The position numbers were made by a program, and so were the translations under genes. From Treponema phagedenis (GTDB lineage Bacteria; Spirochaetota; Spirochaetia; Treponematales; Treponemataceae), in NCBI RefSeq assembly GCF_008153345.1, contig NZ_CP042818.1:682001-746000 (forward strand): a DNA stretch of 64,000 nt. The letters run 5' to 3'. Every line of letters starts with the position of its first letter. Position 1 is the stretch's first letter. Shown here piece by piece: positions 45,629-56,143 of the stretch. The notes under the pieces were generated by a model that was not told where the DNA came from, ran no database searches, and worked only from the letters and a program-made list of their open reading frames with translations.

Positions 45629-46188
45629 TATAACATTTTTTTAATAGGTCAATTATATTTTTTCACTACATCTTACCAAAACGTAAAAAATTTTATAAAA
45701 AGAGTTCGACACAACGGTTTAGTTTTTGACGTCCATGTCAAAAACTAAACCACGAGTTTTAAAAGCACTTGGAAAAAGTTTGTGCTTTTAAACATCGTTT
45801 CTGCGTGGAACCACTGCCATCCGTGGCAGTTCTGAGTTTTGCCGTCCATGGCAAAACCAAACCTGCGAGTTTAAAAGCTTCAATTTTACAAAACAGTGTT
45901 GATGCTTTTAAACATCGTTTCTGCATGGAACCACTGCCATCCGTGGCGGTTCTGAGTTTTGCCGTCCATGGCAAAACCAAACCTGCGAGTTTAAAAGCTT
46001 CAATTTTACAAAACAGTGTTGATGCTTTTAAACATCGCTTCTGCTTGGAACCACCGCCATCCGTGGCAGTTCTGAGTTCGACACGGCGCAACGGCGAGCA
46101 ATTTACCATAGGAATGCTTAAATCTGCACTCCCTTATTGTTGATACTCCGATTTTTATAACAGGAAGTTAATTACAAAACATTATACG
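45628..46188 (+). mobile_element. Expanded MITE carrying a tandem triple-hairpin array
   Basis: Left end GTATAACATTTT, right end AAAACATTATAC. The ordinary MITE core is interrupted at GAGTTCGACAC by about 380 bp of hairpin units, and GAGTTCGACAC recurs after them. Open frames across it come from the repeats and are not genes. Confidence 0.7.
45784..46077 (+). repeat. 120-bp tandem repeat, about 2.5 copies
   Basis: The period is exactly 120 bp (45784-45903, 45904-46023, then 54 bp). Each unit holds three hairpins: ACTGCCA-TCCG-TGGCAGT, TTTTGCC-GTCCAT-GGCAAAA and GTTTAAAAGC / GCTTTTAAAC. Copies differ in a few bases. Confidence 0.85.
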
Positions 46189-46213
46189 AGCTTAACTTGT
46201 CAATTCAGGTAAT

Positions 46214-48330
46214 TTATACTTTAAATTTTAGTACCTCATTAGCTAAGCTTCCGATACACTCCTTGTTTTTTTGAGTCATTTTATTTACTTCCTGCACTGT
46301 ACTGTTTATTTGTATAGCACCGGCAGCCATCTCGTTCATGCTGTCGGTAATAATACGAGTAAGCTCATTTAATTTTTGCATTTCTTGTGCTACACCTTCT
46401 CCTCCCCTACGCATTTCATTCGAGCCGGTGTTCACTTCCACAGCAACATCGCTAATATCTTTGATAGCCATTAGTACTTCCTTACTACCATGCTCTTGCT
46501 CCTTCATTGCCTCCATAAGACGGTTGCTTGTATTGTTTACTTCGCCGGACAAATCAAAAATAGTATTAAACTTTTCTTCGACTGTTTTTGAAGAAGCTGA
46601 TAAATTTTCTATTTCACCGGAAAGCATTTTGAGCGTCGCAGTAATGCCTTTGCCCTGCGTGCTTGATTCCTCTGCAAGCTTTCTAATTTCATCAGCAACA
46701 ACGGCAAAACCTTTTCCTGCTTCACCTGCGTGAGCGGCTTCAATTGCGGCATTCATTGCAAGCAAGTTTGTCTGGCTTGCAATGTGCTGGATAACAGCGC
46801 TTGCTTCTAACAGACCACCCGATTCCTCTGCAATTTTTTGTGTTATCGTGTTTGATGCAGCGATGGAGTGTTTTCCCTCGGCAGTAGCAGATGCAAGGTC
46901 TTTAATAGCAATGTTTGCTTTTTCAAGTGCATTGGTGATGGAACCGATATTTGCAACCATTTGCTCTATTGCAGAGGAAGAGCGTGCTACACTTGCTGTC
47001 TGTGATTCAATACTCGCATCAAGTTGCTTGATAGTGCGGATAATTTGTTCTATAGCCGCAGCGGTTTCGGTAACGCTTGTTGCCTGCGTTAAAGCTTGTT
47101 GCTTTACACTGTTAATGTGTGAATTAATTTGATGTACTGCGCTTGCCGTTTTTGTCATGTTGGAAGAAAGTTCGTCGCCGATTCCCTGCATGATATTTGT
47201 TTCTTCTGAAACTTGTTTAATTGATACACCGATTTTTTCAATTGTTTCGTTAAAATAGCGGGAAAGCTCGGTTACTTCATCATTACCCATTACCGGAAGG
47301 CGGACAGTAAGGTCTCCCTCGCCTTGTGAAATTTCCTGCAGCGCTTTTGCAGTATGCCTAATCGGCAGCGCAATCCTACTGGTAGTAAAATATACAATAA
47401 TAAGAACCGCAATTAAAATAATCAAAGCTGTGATAACAACGCTTATTACCATATCATCTATGCTGCCTAAAAATTCATTTGTGGGTGCATAAATAGTTAC
47501 TGTCCAGCCGTTTTTCATTTTTGCAAAGGCGACAACTTTTTCTATGTTATCGTATGTATATCGGCCAGTACCGGCTGTTTTCGAGGCAACAGCCCTTGCT
47601 TCAAACTCGCCGCACGACTTGAGTGAAGTATCTGTTTTAGCTTCTTCTGCCGTGTTTCCAAGCCGCTTTACTAAATTGTGGTCAGGATCGGCAATGGTTA
47701 CCCCCGTTCTTCCAAGTATTGTGCAGCCACCTGTTTTGCCAACGACGATGTCAGTAATTTGGTCGGAAAGCCAAAAGGCATCAATATCGCACATCATCAC
47801 GGAAATGACATTGCCCTGTAAATCTTTTATGGGATAGAACAGGTGATGAGCAGCTTATCTTCAGTTGCTGAAATATAGGGTTCACTGATAAAAGGTTTCC
47901 CATCTTTTGCACTTTGAAACCAACCCCTCTGTGCGAGCATCTCGGTGCTGCCATCGGAACCGTAATAGAAGCCGCTTGTATCGCAGATGGCAAGTTCATA
48001 AATATTTTTGTTTGACTTTGCTTCTTTTGCCAAATACTGTGTTTTTTCAAAATAGGAATTTTGATCGTTGTGCAAAAAGTCATTGCGCGAAACACAATCT
48101 AAAAAGGTGAAAAATATGGTAATGCGTTCATCTAAAATAGTTGCGGTGTCGGTAGCCTTGTTGACAAGTTCTGATCTAACTTTTTCCAAGACAGCCATGC
48201 GTGCACGGCGCAGCGCAAGTAGGCTTAAAAGCAATAAAGAAACAACAAGCAATGTGCCGAATATCCACATCATCCTCCTCCTTCTGATTGAAAAGCGTCT
48301 TGTTATTTTTGTCTTGTCATTGTTTGTCAT
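46214..48330 (-). pseudogene. MCP with Cache sensor, single-base frameshift
   Basis: Start ATG 48330 with AGGAG. The first part (TM1 WIFGTLLVVSLLLLSLLAL, Cache half, to LLITCSIP stop near 47827) and the second part (from about 47800: KTGGCTILGRTGV, HAMP, signalling tip [16 protein letters not shown], end VLKFKV) lie in different frames. Inserting one base near TGTTCTATCCC joins them as FYPIKDLQGNVISV. The combined length is about 705 codons, normal for the family. Either a true frameshift or a sequencing error. It follows the 48371 MCP by 40 bp on the same strand. Confidence 0.8.
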
Positions 48331-48370
48331 AATTTCTCCTAGTAAAAAACTTTTTAAGGGATTTTAGTGA

Positions 48371-50579
48371 CTATACCTTAAACTTTTTTACTTCATTGGC
48401 TAAGTTTCCAATGCTTTCTTTGTTGTGTTGCGTTATTTCGTTTACATTCTGCACCGCATTGTTTATTTGCGCAACACCGGAAGCCATCTCATTCATGCTG
48501 TCAGTGATAACGCGGGTAAGTTCGTCTAGTTTTTGCATTTCCTTTGCAACGCTTTCCCCTCCTGTAAGCATTTCGTTGGAGCCGTCTTTAACTTGTATTG
48601 TAACGTTATTAATTTCTCTAATTGCACTTAATACTTCGGTACCGCCGTGTTTTTGCTCCTGCATAGCCCTATCTATTTGCTCTACATGGTTTAAGGCTTT
48701 TTTTGCAAGTATTACAACTTCATTAAATACGTTTTCTGCGGCTTTACTGGATGTTGTAAGACTTTCTATAATCTGAGTGGATTCTTTAATCATTGCAGCA
48801 ATTCCTTTACCCTGCGTATTGGATTCTTCGGCGAGTTTTCGAATTTCATCGGCAACAACTGCAAAGCCCTTTCCGGAGTCTCCGGCATGGGCGGCTTCGA
48901 TTGCCGCATTCATTGCTAAAAGGTTTGTTTGGCTTGCAATATGCTGAATAATTTGGCTTGCTTCCATCAGCGTGCCGGATTTTTCTGATATTTTTACGAC
49001 ATCTGCATTTGCCAAAGCTGCACCTTTTTTGCCGCGTATAATTTGCTTATCAAGGTCGGCCATAACGGCTCTGTTTTCTTCAAGCATTTTTCCGATAGAG
49101 TTTATATTCGCAACCATTTGTTCAATCGAAGACGTAGATTGTATTACGCTTGTTGCTTGGGTTTCAATACTATTGTTGAGCTGTTTGATGGTTCTTACAA
49201 TTTCTTCAACAGTTGCGGCAGTTTCGGTAACGCTTGCAGCTTGATTAAGCGCTTGTTGTTTTACACCGTTAATGTTTGCGGTAATTTGGTGTACGGCACT
49301 GGCGGTTTCCGTCATGTTTGTTGAAAGCTCGGCACCGATATTTTGCATGACATTTGTACTTCCTGCAACCTGTTTAATTGATTCTGCAATTTTTTTAATC
49401 GTTTGGTTAAAGTAATTTGCAAGGTCTGTTATTTCATCATTGCCGGTAACAGGCAGGCTCACTGTTAAATCTCCATCTCCTTCTGCTATATCTTTTAAAG
49501 CTTTTGATACCTTTTTAAGTGATTTACCGATGCGCACTGATACAATAGATATTATCACTGAAAGGATAATCATAGCGATAATAAAACGAGTAAAGATAAA
49601 CAAGGTTATTTTCCTGTTTGTTTGTATTCTTTCTATTTGAGGTTCCAGAACTACAAAATTAAGTTTCATAAAATCATTATTCGACATGCTCGTATCAATC
49701 ATAAAGGGCTGCTTATTTATGACAGCGGAGATTCTGTTTTTTTCACCAGCAGTATAATTTGCAAGTTCAGGAATGCCTATTTCTTTTATGTCCTTGAATA
49801 TATTTTCAGGAAATATTGTGTTTACCAATACAAAACCTGACACATCTGTTAGGATAATATCCTGACGCGTTTTTTTTGCTATAGCTGTTACCAAATTCAA
49901 AAGCTCCGTTAAATCACCGGCGCACGAAATAACTCCTTTAAGCGTTCCGTCAGGATAATGTACTGTTGACACTACGGAATAATTAATTGTGTTATAAGTC
50001 GTTTTATGAGCGTCGGTAAAAACAATTTTGTTGGGATTTTTTATAGCAAGCTCATACCACGAACGGGTGCGGGGATCATATTTATTTTTTTTAGACTCGG
50101 CAGGAAAGGCTACAAAGCCGCCGTTTGACTTAAGTGCAAAGCCTGCATTTGCAAGAGCAGGAGAATGTTCAACAAAATGCTTAAAAAAAGAAAACACTTC
50201 ATTTTCATATCCGCCCTTTACTTCGGGCTCCATTTTGTTTTTTCCGCTTGGGTCGTCTTTGTTTATGTACGAAGTGATATCTTGTGACGAATTTTGCAGC
50301 AAAGGATTTTCTGCAATATATTGGACGCTATTTTTTACGTTGGAAAAATATGTCTGCAATGTTGTATCAATAAGCATGATTGTCTCTTGTAAGCTCTTCT
50401 TATCGAAATCCGACATAATGGTATTAAACCTAAAATTAAGTTCTATTCCTAAAATAATGAGCCACACAAGCGGCAATCCTAAAGAAAAAATTAATAATCT
50501 GAAAGTAATTGAAAATCTCTTTCTATTATCTATTTTTCGGGGGGGGGGGAGGAGTAATAAATCCTATTTTGTTGTTCAT
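48371..50579 (-). CDS. MCP with Cache sensor, poly-G out of frame (OFF)
   Basis: The coding region (TM1 near [17 protein letters not shown], Cache domain with [13 protein letters not shown] and [13 protein letters not shown]2, HAMP, tip [16 protein letters not shown], end VKKFKV) is open from a weak TTG at 50476. The ATG at 50579 has an ideal AGGAGG and reads [11 protein letters not shown], but C11 then leads to AAA AAT AGA TAA. Ten or 13 C would join it to the receptor frame. The motif [11 protein letters not shown] is typical of dCache amino-acid sensors. It heads a two-gene operon with the 46214 MCP. Confidence 0.85.
50539..50549. repeat. Poly-G tract, 11 bp (OFF length), outside the integron
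   Basis: G11 on the plus strand, 10 codons after the start of the 48371 MCP. It shows that the contingency tract is a feature of MCP genes in this genome, not only of cassettes. Confidence 0.75.
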
Positions 50580-51150
50580 GTAAAGCACCTCCTATATTGG
50601 GTTTTCGATAAATATACATTATATTTAAAAAAAAGTAAAGAGGGGCATCTTTTTACATGACAAGAGCATGAAGAATATCCCAAGGTGCGGATATATTTAT
50701 TCCGATACTAATGCCTCATAAAATGCAATAAACTATATCAAATCTAAATTTGGTAAAAATCTTACTTAGATTTTTATACATTGAGATAAATTTTAAAGGC
50801 TCTTATATTGAAATCCGGTGCAACCCATTCGTAATTGAGTCAAATTCCTGCTTAAATGATAAAAATAAATTTTTCGTGCTCTTGCCCTGTAACCAGGGAA
50901 ACAAAAGGAGATAATAAAAAGAAAAATATTTTTGGCGTGCCCCGCAGTGCAACGTTTTTTTTACACTGATACTTCAAAACGCCGCACTGCGGGTCGGGCT
51001 TTCCGCTTGTAGTTTTTTGCCGCTTCTGAATATCCGTGGCAACGTTATTCCGCTATTCGCTCCATAAGTTGCTACTGCAAAACTCGAGCGGCAAAAAAGC
51101 TACCGCTGCAATCCCTCACGCAGGCGAAGCCTTACAAACAATCTTGCTTC
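50580..51150. other. Non-coding region
   Basis: No supported gene. A dyad CCCGCAGTGC / GCACTGCGGG with about 35 nt between its arms lies at roughly 50941-50994. Nothing else was recognised. Confidence 0.5.
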
Positions 51151-51159
51151 GCCTCCAAC

Positions 51160-51499
51160 TTTTGCCATGGACGGCAAAACCAGAACTGCCACGGATGGCA
51201 GTGGTTCCAAACAGCCGCGACGTTTTAAACCAAGACTATTTGCAAAGCTTTAAAACTTGCAGGTTTGGTTTTGACATGGACGTCAAAAACTCAGAACCGC
51301 CACGGATGGCGGTGGTTCTAAACAGAATTGAGTTTGAAAACTACCACAGCTATATAAACAGGAGTTTTCAAACTCATAGGTTTCATTTTGACACGGACGT
51401 CAAAATGAAACCGTTGTGTCGAACTCTTTTTTATAAAACTTTTTACGTTTTGGTAGGATGTATTAAAAAACGGATCGACTTATTAAAAAAACGTTATAC
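51160..51499 (-). mobile_element. MITE half with triple-hairpin units, inverted
   Basis: The right end AACGTTATAC is followed by TA (51500-51501) and the core GTTGTGTCGAACTC. Inside are hairpins AACTGCC / GGCAGT, TTTTGAC-ATGGAC-GTCAAAA, ACCGCCA-CGGA-TGGCGGT, and a 12-bp stem GAGTTTGAAAAC / GTTTTCAAACTC. The other end is not identifiable. Confidence 0.65.
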
Positions 51500-51999
51500 T
51501 AAGAAGTCTTTAAAAGACTCACCAGTTTTTTTGCAGATACGGAAGATGCATAAGAAAATATTAGGCATACATATTTTAAAGAATAAAAATCGTTTATTCT
51601 CGGCTGTGCGTGCGAGTTTGTTTTTTTCTGCTTCTTTTTGCAATTTTTCGGACATGTAAAACAGCTCCGTTTCGCAGTGAAAATGGCCATGAATATATCT
51701 TTATGAAACCACATGCAAATTCTATTAGTGTTTGATTTTTGCCATCCGGCTAAAATCTCTATTTTTAACCGGTTTAAACTTTCCGAACTTCGATTGTTTT
51801 TTTGCAATGTATGTTCTGTAAAAATATCTGCTTAAAACTTATATATTTTTTTTAAAATGTGTAACCTTTTCTTTGATTGCTGTTTTTATTAGTGTATGTT
51901 GCGATACGAAAACTAAGTATACAATATACCTCCTTTGCAGTTGCCTGACAGGATTTTTTCTCCTCCTTTTGCCTGTCAGGTATTTTTAAGAATAGTTTT

Positions 52000-52036
52000 G
52001 CGGCTGAAGGTTCCTTTACTTCAGCCGCTTTTTTTT
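52000..52036 (+). terminator. Rho-independent terminator upstream of the reductase gene
   Basis: GCGGCTGAAG / CTTCAGCCGC (10-bp stem) plus T8. No gene is recognised before it on this strand. It is almost the same sequence as the terminator after the reductase gene. Confidence 0.7.
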
Positions 52037-52068
52037 CGGTGCGTGTATTCATGCTTTGCTATTAACTA

Positions 52069-52097
52069 TTGACTGCTACCCCTTATTAATGTTAAAT
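52069..52097 (+). promoter_or_regulatory. Probable promoter of the reductase gene
   Basis: TTGACT (52069-52074), 17-nt spacer, TTAAAT (52092-52097), 41 bp before the ATG. Confidence 0.5.
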
Positions 52098-52138
52098 GAT
52101 AATTAGATAAATATTAAGCGATAACGAGGAAAGATGTT

Positions 52139-53920
52139 ATGAAAAAATTTGCTACAGTTTTATTGGGTGTTATGCTGATTATCGGCTTTAGCGGCTGCAG
52201 TCAAAAAGAAAGCGGCGAAAGTACCGGCGGAATAAAAAACGGAACGTACACTTCTACCGTTAAAGGAAATAATGCTGAAATTACTTTAGAGGTTCAGGTT
52301 AAAGATTCAAAGATTGAATCTGCGAAAGTAACAAACCATAGCGAAACGCCGGTTTTAAGTGACGGGGCTATTAATGATATCCCCGCTCAAGTGGTTGAAA
52401 CTCAGAGTTTGGCAATAGATACCATTAGCGGCGCCACTGTTTCAAGCACTGCAGTGCTCTTAGGTATTGAAAATTGTTTAACCGAAGCGGGTTTTTCGAT
52501 TGATGATTTAAAAGCGAAGAAGGGCGAAATCAAAAAAGAAGAAGATAAAACAATTGATACCGATGTTTTGGTTATCGGTGCGGGCGGAGCAGGTTTGAGC
52601 GCCGCAGTAACCGCAAATCAAGAGGGGGCTAAAGTTGTGGTGGTCGAAAAAATGCCGAAAGTCGGCGGTAACACAATTTTAGCGGGAGGCGCGCTTAATG
52701 CGGTTGATGAGGGAAGCGAGACTGCCAAAAAGCATAAAGACTCGGTTGAGCTGCATTTTAAACAAACCTATGAGGGCGGAAATAAAAAGGGTGATCCTAA
52801 ATTAGTCCGCATTTTAGTTAATAATGCCTATAGTGCAATCAAGTGGCTAAAAGATTTAGGCATGGAATTCAAACCGGACACTTTTACAGTTTTAGGCGGG
52901 TTATGGCCAAGAGCACATAAGCCAGTTGAACCGGTAGGAACAGGATTCTTTAAAACATTTAACAATTACATTACCACACATGAAAATATCGAAGTTTTGC
53001 TCGAGACAAAAGCGGAAGAATTAATTATTACCGATGGTGTAGTAAAGGGCATTATTGCAAGCGGAAAAACAGGGAATAAAATTACTATCAATGCAAAAAA
53101 TGTTATTATCGCAACCGGCGGATTTAGCAAGAATATTGAAATGAGGCAAAAGTATAACACGCTTTGGGAAAACTTAGGCGAGAACATTAAGTCAACTAAC
53201 CACCCAGGCGCAACGGGCGATGGCATCACTTTAGGGTTGCAAGCTAATGCCGACTTAGTCGGTATGGAATATATTCAATTATTACCGATGGGGGATCCGA
53301 AAACCGGAAGCCTAAGCGGCAATATTGAGATGGCAGTTGAAAACCGAATCTTTGTAAACAAAGAAGGAAAGAGGTTTGTTGATGAAGGTGCACGGCGAGA
53401 TGTGATGACTGCCGCTTTAATGCAACAACAGGACTCTCAATTATGGGTTATTGTTGACAGTCACGATTATCCTACCGGAGAAGAAGTAAATAATTTTAAT
53501 GAAAAACTAAATGATTTAATTAAAGAAGGGCGTGCATTCAAAGGTGATTCTTTAAATGACTTAGCGAAGGCAATCAACGTCAATCCTGAAAATTTAAATA
53601 AGGCTGTTGAAAGTTTTAATAAATTTGTGAGGGGCGAAATTAAAGATGAATTTGGCAGAACATTAAAAGACAGAGAAATAAATAAAGGGCCTTTTTATGC
53701 GGCTCTTAGAGTTCCAACTGTTCATCACACAATGGGCGGATTAAAAATAAATGAAAACGCTGAAGTAATTGACAAAAACGGTAATGTAATAAATCATTTA
53801 TATGCAGCCGGTGAAGTTACTGGCGGAATACACGGTGAGAATAGATTAGGCGGGAATGCTCTTGCTGATATTATCGTGTTCGGCAGAATTGCCGGTAAAA
53901 ATGCGGCAGCAAATAAATAA
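52139..53920 (+). CDS. Lipoprotein FMN/FAD fumarate-reductase-like oxidoreductase
   Basis: 593 aa, GAGG 10 nt before the ATG. Signal MKKFATVLLGVMLIIGF with lipobox SGC. Residues about 30-120 are an FMN-binding domain with DTISGATVSS, where Thr would be covalently flavinylated by ApbE. Residues 140-593 are an FAD_binding_2 domain: Rossmann motif VIGAGGAGLSAAV, E-K-MPKVGGNT, active-site region HTMGGL, and terminal GRIAGKNAA. Such secreted reductases use fumarate, urocanate or related enoates as electron acceptors. Monocistronic between two near-identical terminators. Confidence 0.9.
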   Translation: MKKFATVLLGVMLIIGFSGCSQKESGESTGGIKNGTYTSTVKGNNAEITLEVQVKDSKIESAKVTNHSETPVLSDGAINDIPAQVVETQSLAIDTISGATVSSTAVLLGIENCLTEAGFSIDDLKAKKGEIKKEEDKTIDTDVLVIGAGGAGLSAAVTANQEGAKVVVVEKMPKVGGNTILAGGALNAVDEGSETAKKHKDSVELHFKQTYEGGNKKGDPKLVRILVNNAYSAIKWLKDLGMEFKPDTFTVLGGLWPRAHKPVEPVGTGFFKTFNNYITTHENIEVLLETKAEELIITDGVVKGIIASGKTGNKITINAKNVIIATGGFSKNIEMRQKYNTLWENLGENIKSTNHPGATGDGITLGLQANADLVGMEYIQLLPMGDPKTGSLSGNIEMAVENRIFVNKEGKRFVDEGARRDVMTAALMQQQDSQLWVIVDSHDYPTGEEVNNFNEKLNDLIKEGRAFKGDSLNDLAKAINVNPENLNKAVESFNKFVRGEIKDEFGRTLKDREINKGPFYAALRVPTVHHTMGGLKINENAEVIDKNGNVINHLYAAGEVTGGIHGENRLGGNALADIIVFGRIAGKNAAANK

Positions 53921-53955
53921 ACATAAGAGTTTCTTTTATTAACTATGCTTAAAAA

Positions 53956-53995
53956 GCGGCTGAAGGATTCCTTTAACTTCAGCCGCTTTTTTTTT
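53956..53995 (+). terminator. Rho-independent terminator of the reductase gene
   Basis: Stem GCGGCTGAAG (53956-53965) / CTTCAGCCGC (53977-53986), then T9. Confidence 0.85.
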
Positions 53996-54033
53996 GCTTA
54001 TCCCGTGTTTTCGCAAACAGCAATGTAAGCCGG

Positions 54034-54762
54034 TTATAAAATAAGCTCCCCCGACCAGAAGTTTTTTATCTTTGTTCCGATTTGGATTTGGAGTGCTCCT
54101 TCGGGGCTAAAGCCTTTTAAAATGCCTTGTATTTTGTTTGCAGGGTTGGTTCCTTCTATAAAATATACCGGACAGTTTTTTTTCCAGAGTTTTTCTTCAA
54201 TTTTTTGCATTGCCGCATTATCTGTCAAACAAGCTTTTGCAGATGATAAAAAAATCGGTACAAAGTCCTGCGGAGCCGGGCAGGCTTCCGTCCCGATTAC
54301 TGAGGCAAGCGAGGTTGCCGATTTAAGGTGTTGGGGGAACTCGGTTTGTAAAAGATTGCAGCCTATGCCGGCAAACAAAACGGTATCGGTTGCTTCGCAA
54401 AGTATTCCACAGGTTTTCTTTCCGTCAATCAGAATATCGTTCGGCCATTTTATGGTTGTTTTTTTATCGGCCGGTAAAAACTTATCGAGCGCAAGGGCAA
54501 CGGCAAGTCCGATTTTCAAGGTAAAAGCTTGCGGAATTGCTCTGCGCAAAATCAGAGTGCAAAGTAAATTCTTGTTTTTTTCTCCAAGCCACACTCTGCC
54601 GGCTAAACGCCCTCTACCACTATTTTGCATACCGGCAAAAATAAGAGTGCCGTCAGGGCAGTTGCTCTTTGCCAATTCCCGCGCATCATTCATTGTACTG
54701 CTTGTTTCTTCTTTATAATAAACCGGCGCAGAAAAGGCATTCAGCAAATTCATAGTAATCAT
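54034..54762 (-). CDS. birA: Biotin--[acetyl-CoA-carboxylase] ligase (monofunctional)
   Basis: 242 aa; the start may be ATG 54762 or the Met three codons on. Ligase core: SGRGRLAGRVW (biotinyl-AMP loop, G-R-G-R-x-G-R-x-W) near residue 48, KWPNDILIDGKKTCGIL near 104, and GIGCNLL. A C-terminal SH3-like tail (IQGILKGFSPEGALQIQ) is present. There is no N-terminal helix-turn-helix, so this is a class I ligase that attaches biotin to carboxylase BCCP and does not regulate transcription. Confidence 0.9.
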   Translation of the reverse strand: MITMNLLNAFSAPVYYKEETSSTMNDARELAKSNCPDGTLIFAGMQNSGRGRLAGRVWLGEKNKNLLCTLILRRAIPQAFTLKIGLAVALALDKFLPADKKTTIKWPNDILIDGKKTCGILCEATDTVLFAGIGCNLLQTEFPQHLKSATSLASVIGTEACPAPQDFVPIFLSSAKACLTDNAAMQKIEEKLWKKNCPVYFIEGTNPANKIQGILKGFSPEGALQIQIGTKIKNFWSGELIL

Positions 54763-54856
54763 AAGTGTATACTATCATAAGTTTTCTGTTTATGAAAAGG
54801 CGAGAACCCCACACTATACTATTTTACGTATGGCTAAAAGATTTTCGTGTAAACTA

Positions 54857-54975
54857 TTGTAGCGTTTTGTAATTAACTTCCTGTTATAAAAATCGGGGTA
54901 TCAACAATAAGGGACTGCGGATTTAAGCATTCCTATGGTAAATTGCTCACCGTTGCGCCGTGTCGATCTCTTTGT
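54857..54975 (-). mobile_element. IS630-related MITE, one end missing
   Basis: Starts TTGTAGCGTTTTGTAATTAAC and contains the core ATTCCTATGGTAAATTGCTC and CGCCGTGTCGA in reverse orientation, then diverges at about 54975. Confidence 0.65.
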
Positions 54976-55028
54976 ATACAAAAAAGTACAGACTCTTTCG
55001 CGTACGTAAATCTTTTACGTCTGTCTTC

Positions 55029-55057
55029 TTGTGTAAGATTTTGTCTGCGGCTATACT
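55029..55057 (+). promoter_or_regulatory. Promoter of the omptin-like gene
   Basis: TTGTGT (55029-55034), 17-nt spacer, TATACT (55052-55057). The start codon is only 9 nt after the -10 and no ribosome site precedes it, so the mRNA may be leaderless. Confidence 0.55.
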
Positions 55058-55066
55058 GATTACATT

Positions 55067-56143
55067 ATGCAAAAGCGAAATTTGCCTGTGATTGTTTTTC
55101 TTTTTTTTCTGACAATGAATGAGGTTCCTGCACAGGACTTGGACGTTGTGCAAAAACTACGGGAAAGTTTTCCTATTTCAGTCCGGTATCAAAAAGATGA
55201 AAATGAAAAAAAACTGGAAGGGGAGTTGGGGGGCGGGATTGATTTCGGGTTTGGAAGAACACGGGAATATGTTTTTAATAATACTTTTGGATTTTATCCT
55301 AAACAACTGCTAAGTTTGTTGAACTGGCCTATTGAAAACGAAGTAAATTTCTTTCTTTTGCTCAAGCTAAAAACAAAATACGGACTTGTTATTCAGGGAA
55401 GGTTTGGCGCGGGAGTGCCGCATAAGAGCGGAAACATAGAAGATTTTGACTGGCTGAATGTCCAAATAAATCCTTCTCGCAGAGAGTTGACAAATTATTC
55501 GGAGCATGAGAATTTTTCCGCGTATAATTTTTATGCAAACATTTGTTTTTCCAAACAATTTTTAATGCCTCAATCGAAGGCTATGAAAAAAAAGAATGTT
55601 TTTCTTTTTATCGCGCCGATGCTTCGACTGGACTATGTGCAACATCAATGGGAATCAAAAAACGGGTATATACAATATTCTGCCAAAGGAAAATACGGTG
55701 ATTATGAAGCGCTCTCCTCCTTTGTGCCTAAAATTGTATTGCATGGAAAAGCTATTGACTATGCACAAAGAATTTTGATGCCGGCAATCGGACTAGAGAT
55801 ACTTTTAAAAGCACCACGAGGTTTTGAGATTAGTTTTGAATGTAGCGGAGCGCCGGCTCTTTATGCGAATTGTTTGGATATTCACTGGGCGCGAGATCTA
55901 ATTTTTAATGACATCATGAAAAGCGGTTGGAATATTTCCGCCTGTATGCGGATGTGCAAAAAACTACCGCATGCGCTTGTTGTATTCGGAGAAACAAAAA
56001 TAGCCTTTGCATCAGGTAAGAACGGAGTTACCTATTGTAAACAACAAGAAGGTTTCTTTCTTTTACCGTCTATATCGGGTACCGATTTTTTATACGGCGG
56101 AATATCCTTTGGACTCATGTATCATTTTGAAACAAAGCACTGA
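55067..56143 (+). CDS. Omptin-like outer membrane protein (candidate aspartyl protease)
   Basis: 358 aa. Signal peptide to about residue 23 (VIVFLFFLTMNEVPAQ). Alternating beta strands follow, ending in an aromatic strand (GGISFGLMYHFETKH). The motif NIEDFDWLN near residue 125 gives D-x-D-W, and LDIHWARD near 275 gives D-x-H. These correspond in order and spacing to the Asp-Asp and Asp-His active-site pairs of omptins. LLSLLNWPIENE also recalls the omptin L-x-W-x segment. Surface proteolysis of host peptides is the family role; it is longer than classical omptins (about 300 aa). Assigned by motif only. Confidence 0.55.
   Translation: MQKRNLPVIVFLFFLTMNEVPAQDLDVVQKLRESFPISVRYQKDENEKKLEGELGGGIDFGFGRTREYVFNNTFGFYPKQLLSLLNWPIENEVNFFLLLKLKTKYGLVIQGRFGAGVPHKSGNIEDFDWLNVQINPSRRELTNYSEHENFSAYNFYANICFSKQFLMPQSKAMKKKNVFLFIAPMLRLDYVQHQWESKNGYIQYSAKGKYGDYEALSSFVPKIVLHGKAIDYAQRILMPAIGLEILLKAPRGFEISFECSGAPALYANCLDIHWARDLIFNDIMKSGWNISACMRMCKKLPHALVVFGETKIAFASGKNGVTYCKQQEGFFLLPSISGTDFLYGGISFGLMYHFETKH

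Noticed and set aside
45759-46143. Overlapping open frames on both strands with repeated residues
   Set aside because: They arise from the 120-bp tandem repeat, whose length is a multiple of three. No ribosome site, and the repeats are palindromic DNA.
50941-50994. GC-rich dyad as a tRNA or small RNA gene
   Set aside because: No cloverleaf or T-loop, and no promoter or terminator around it that I can support.
51036-51659. 207-codon plus-strand open frame
   Set aside because: It runs through the inverted MITE and hairpin units. No signal or domain, and no ribosome site at its start.
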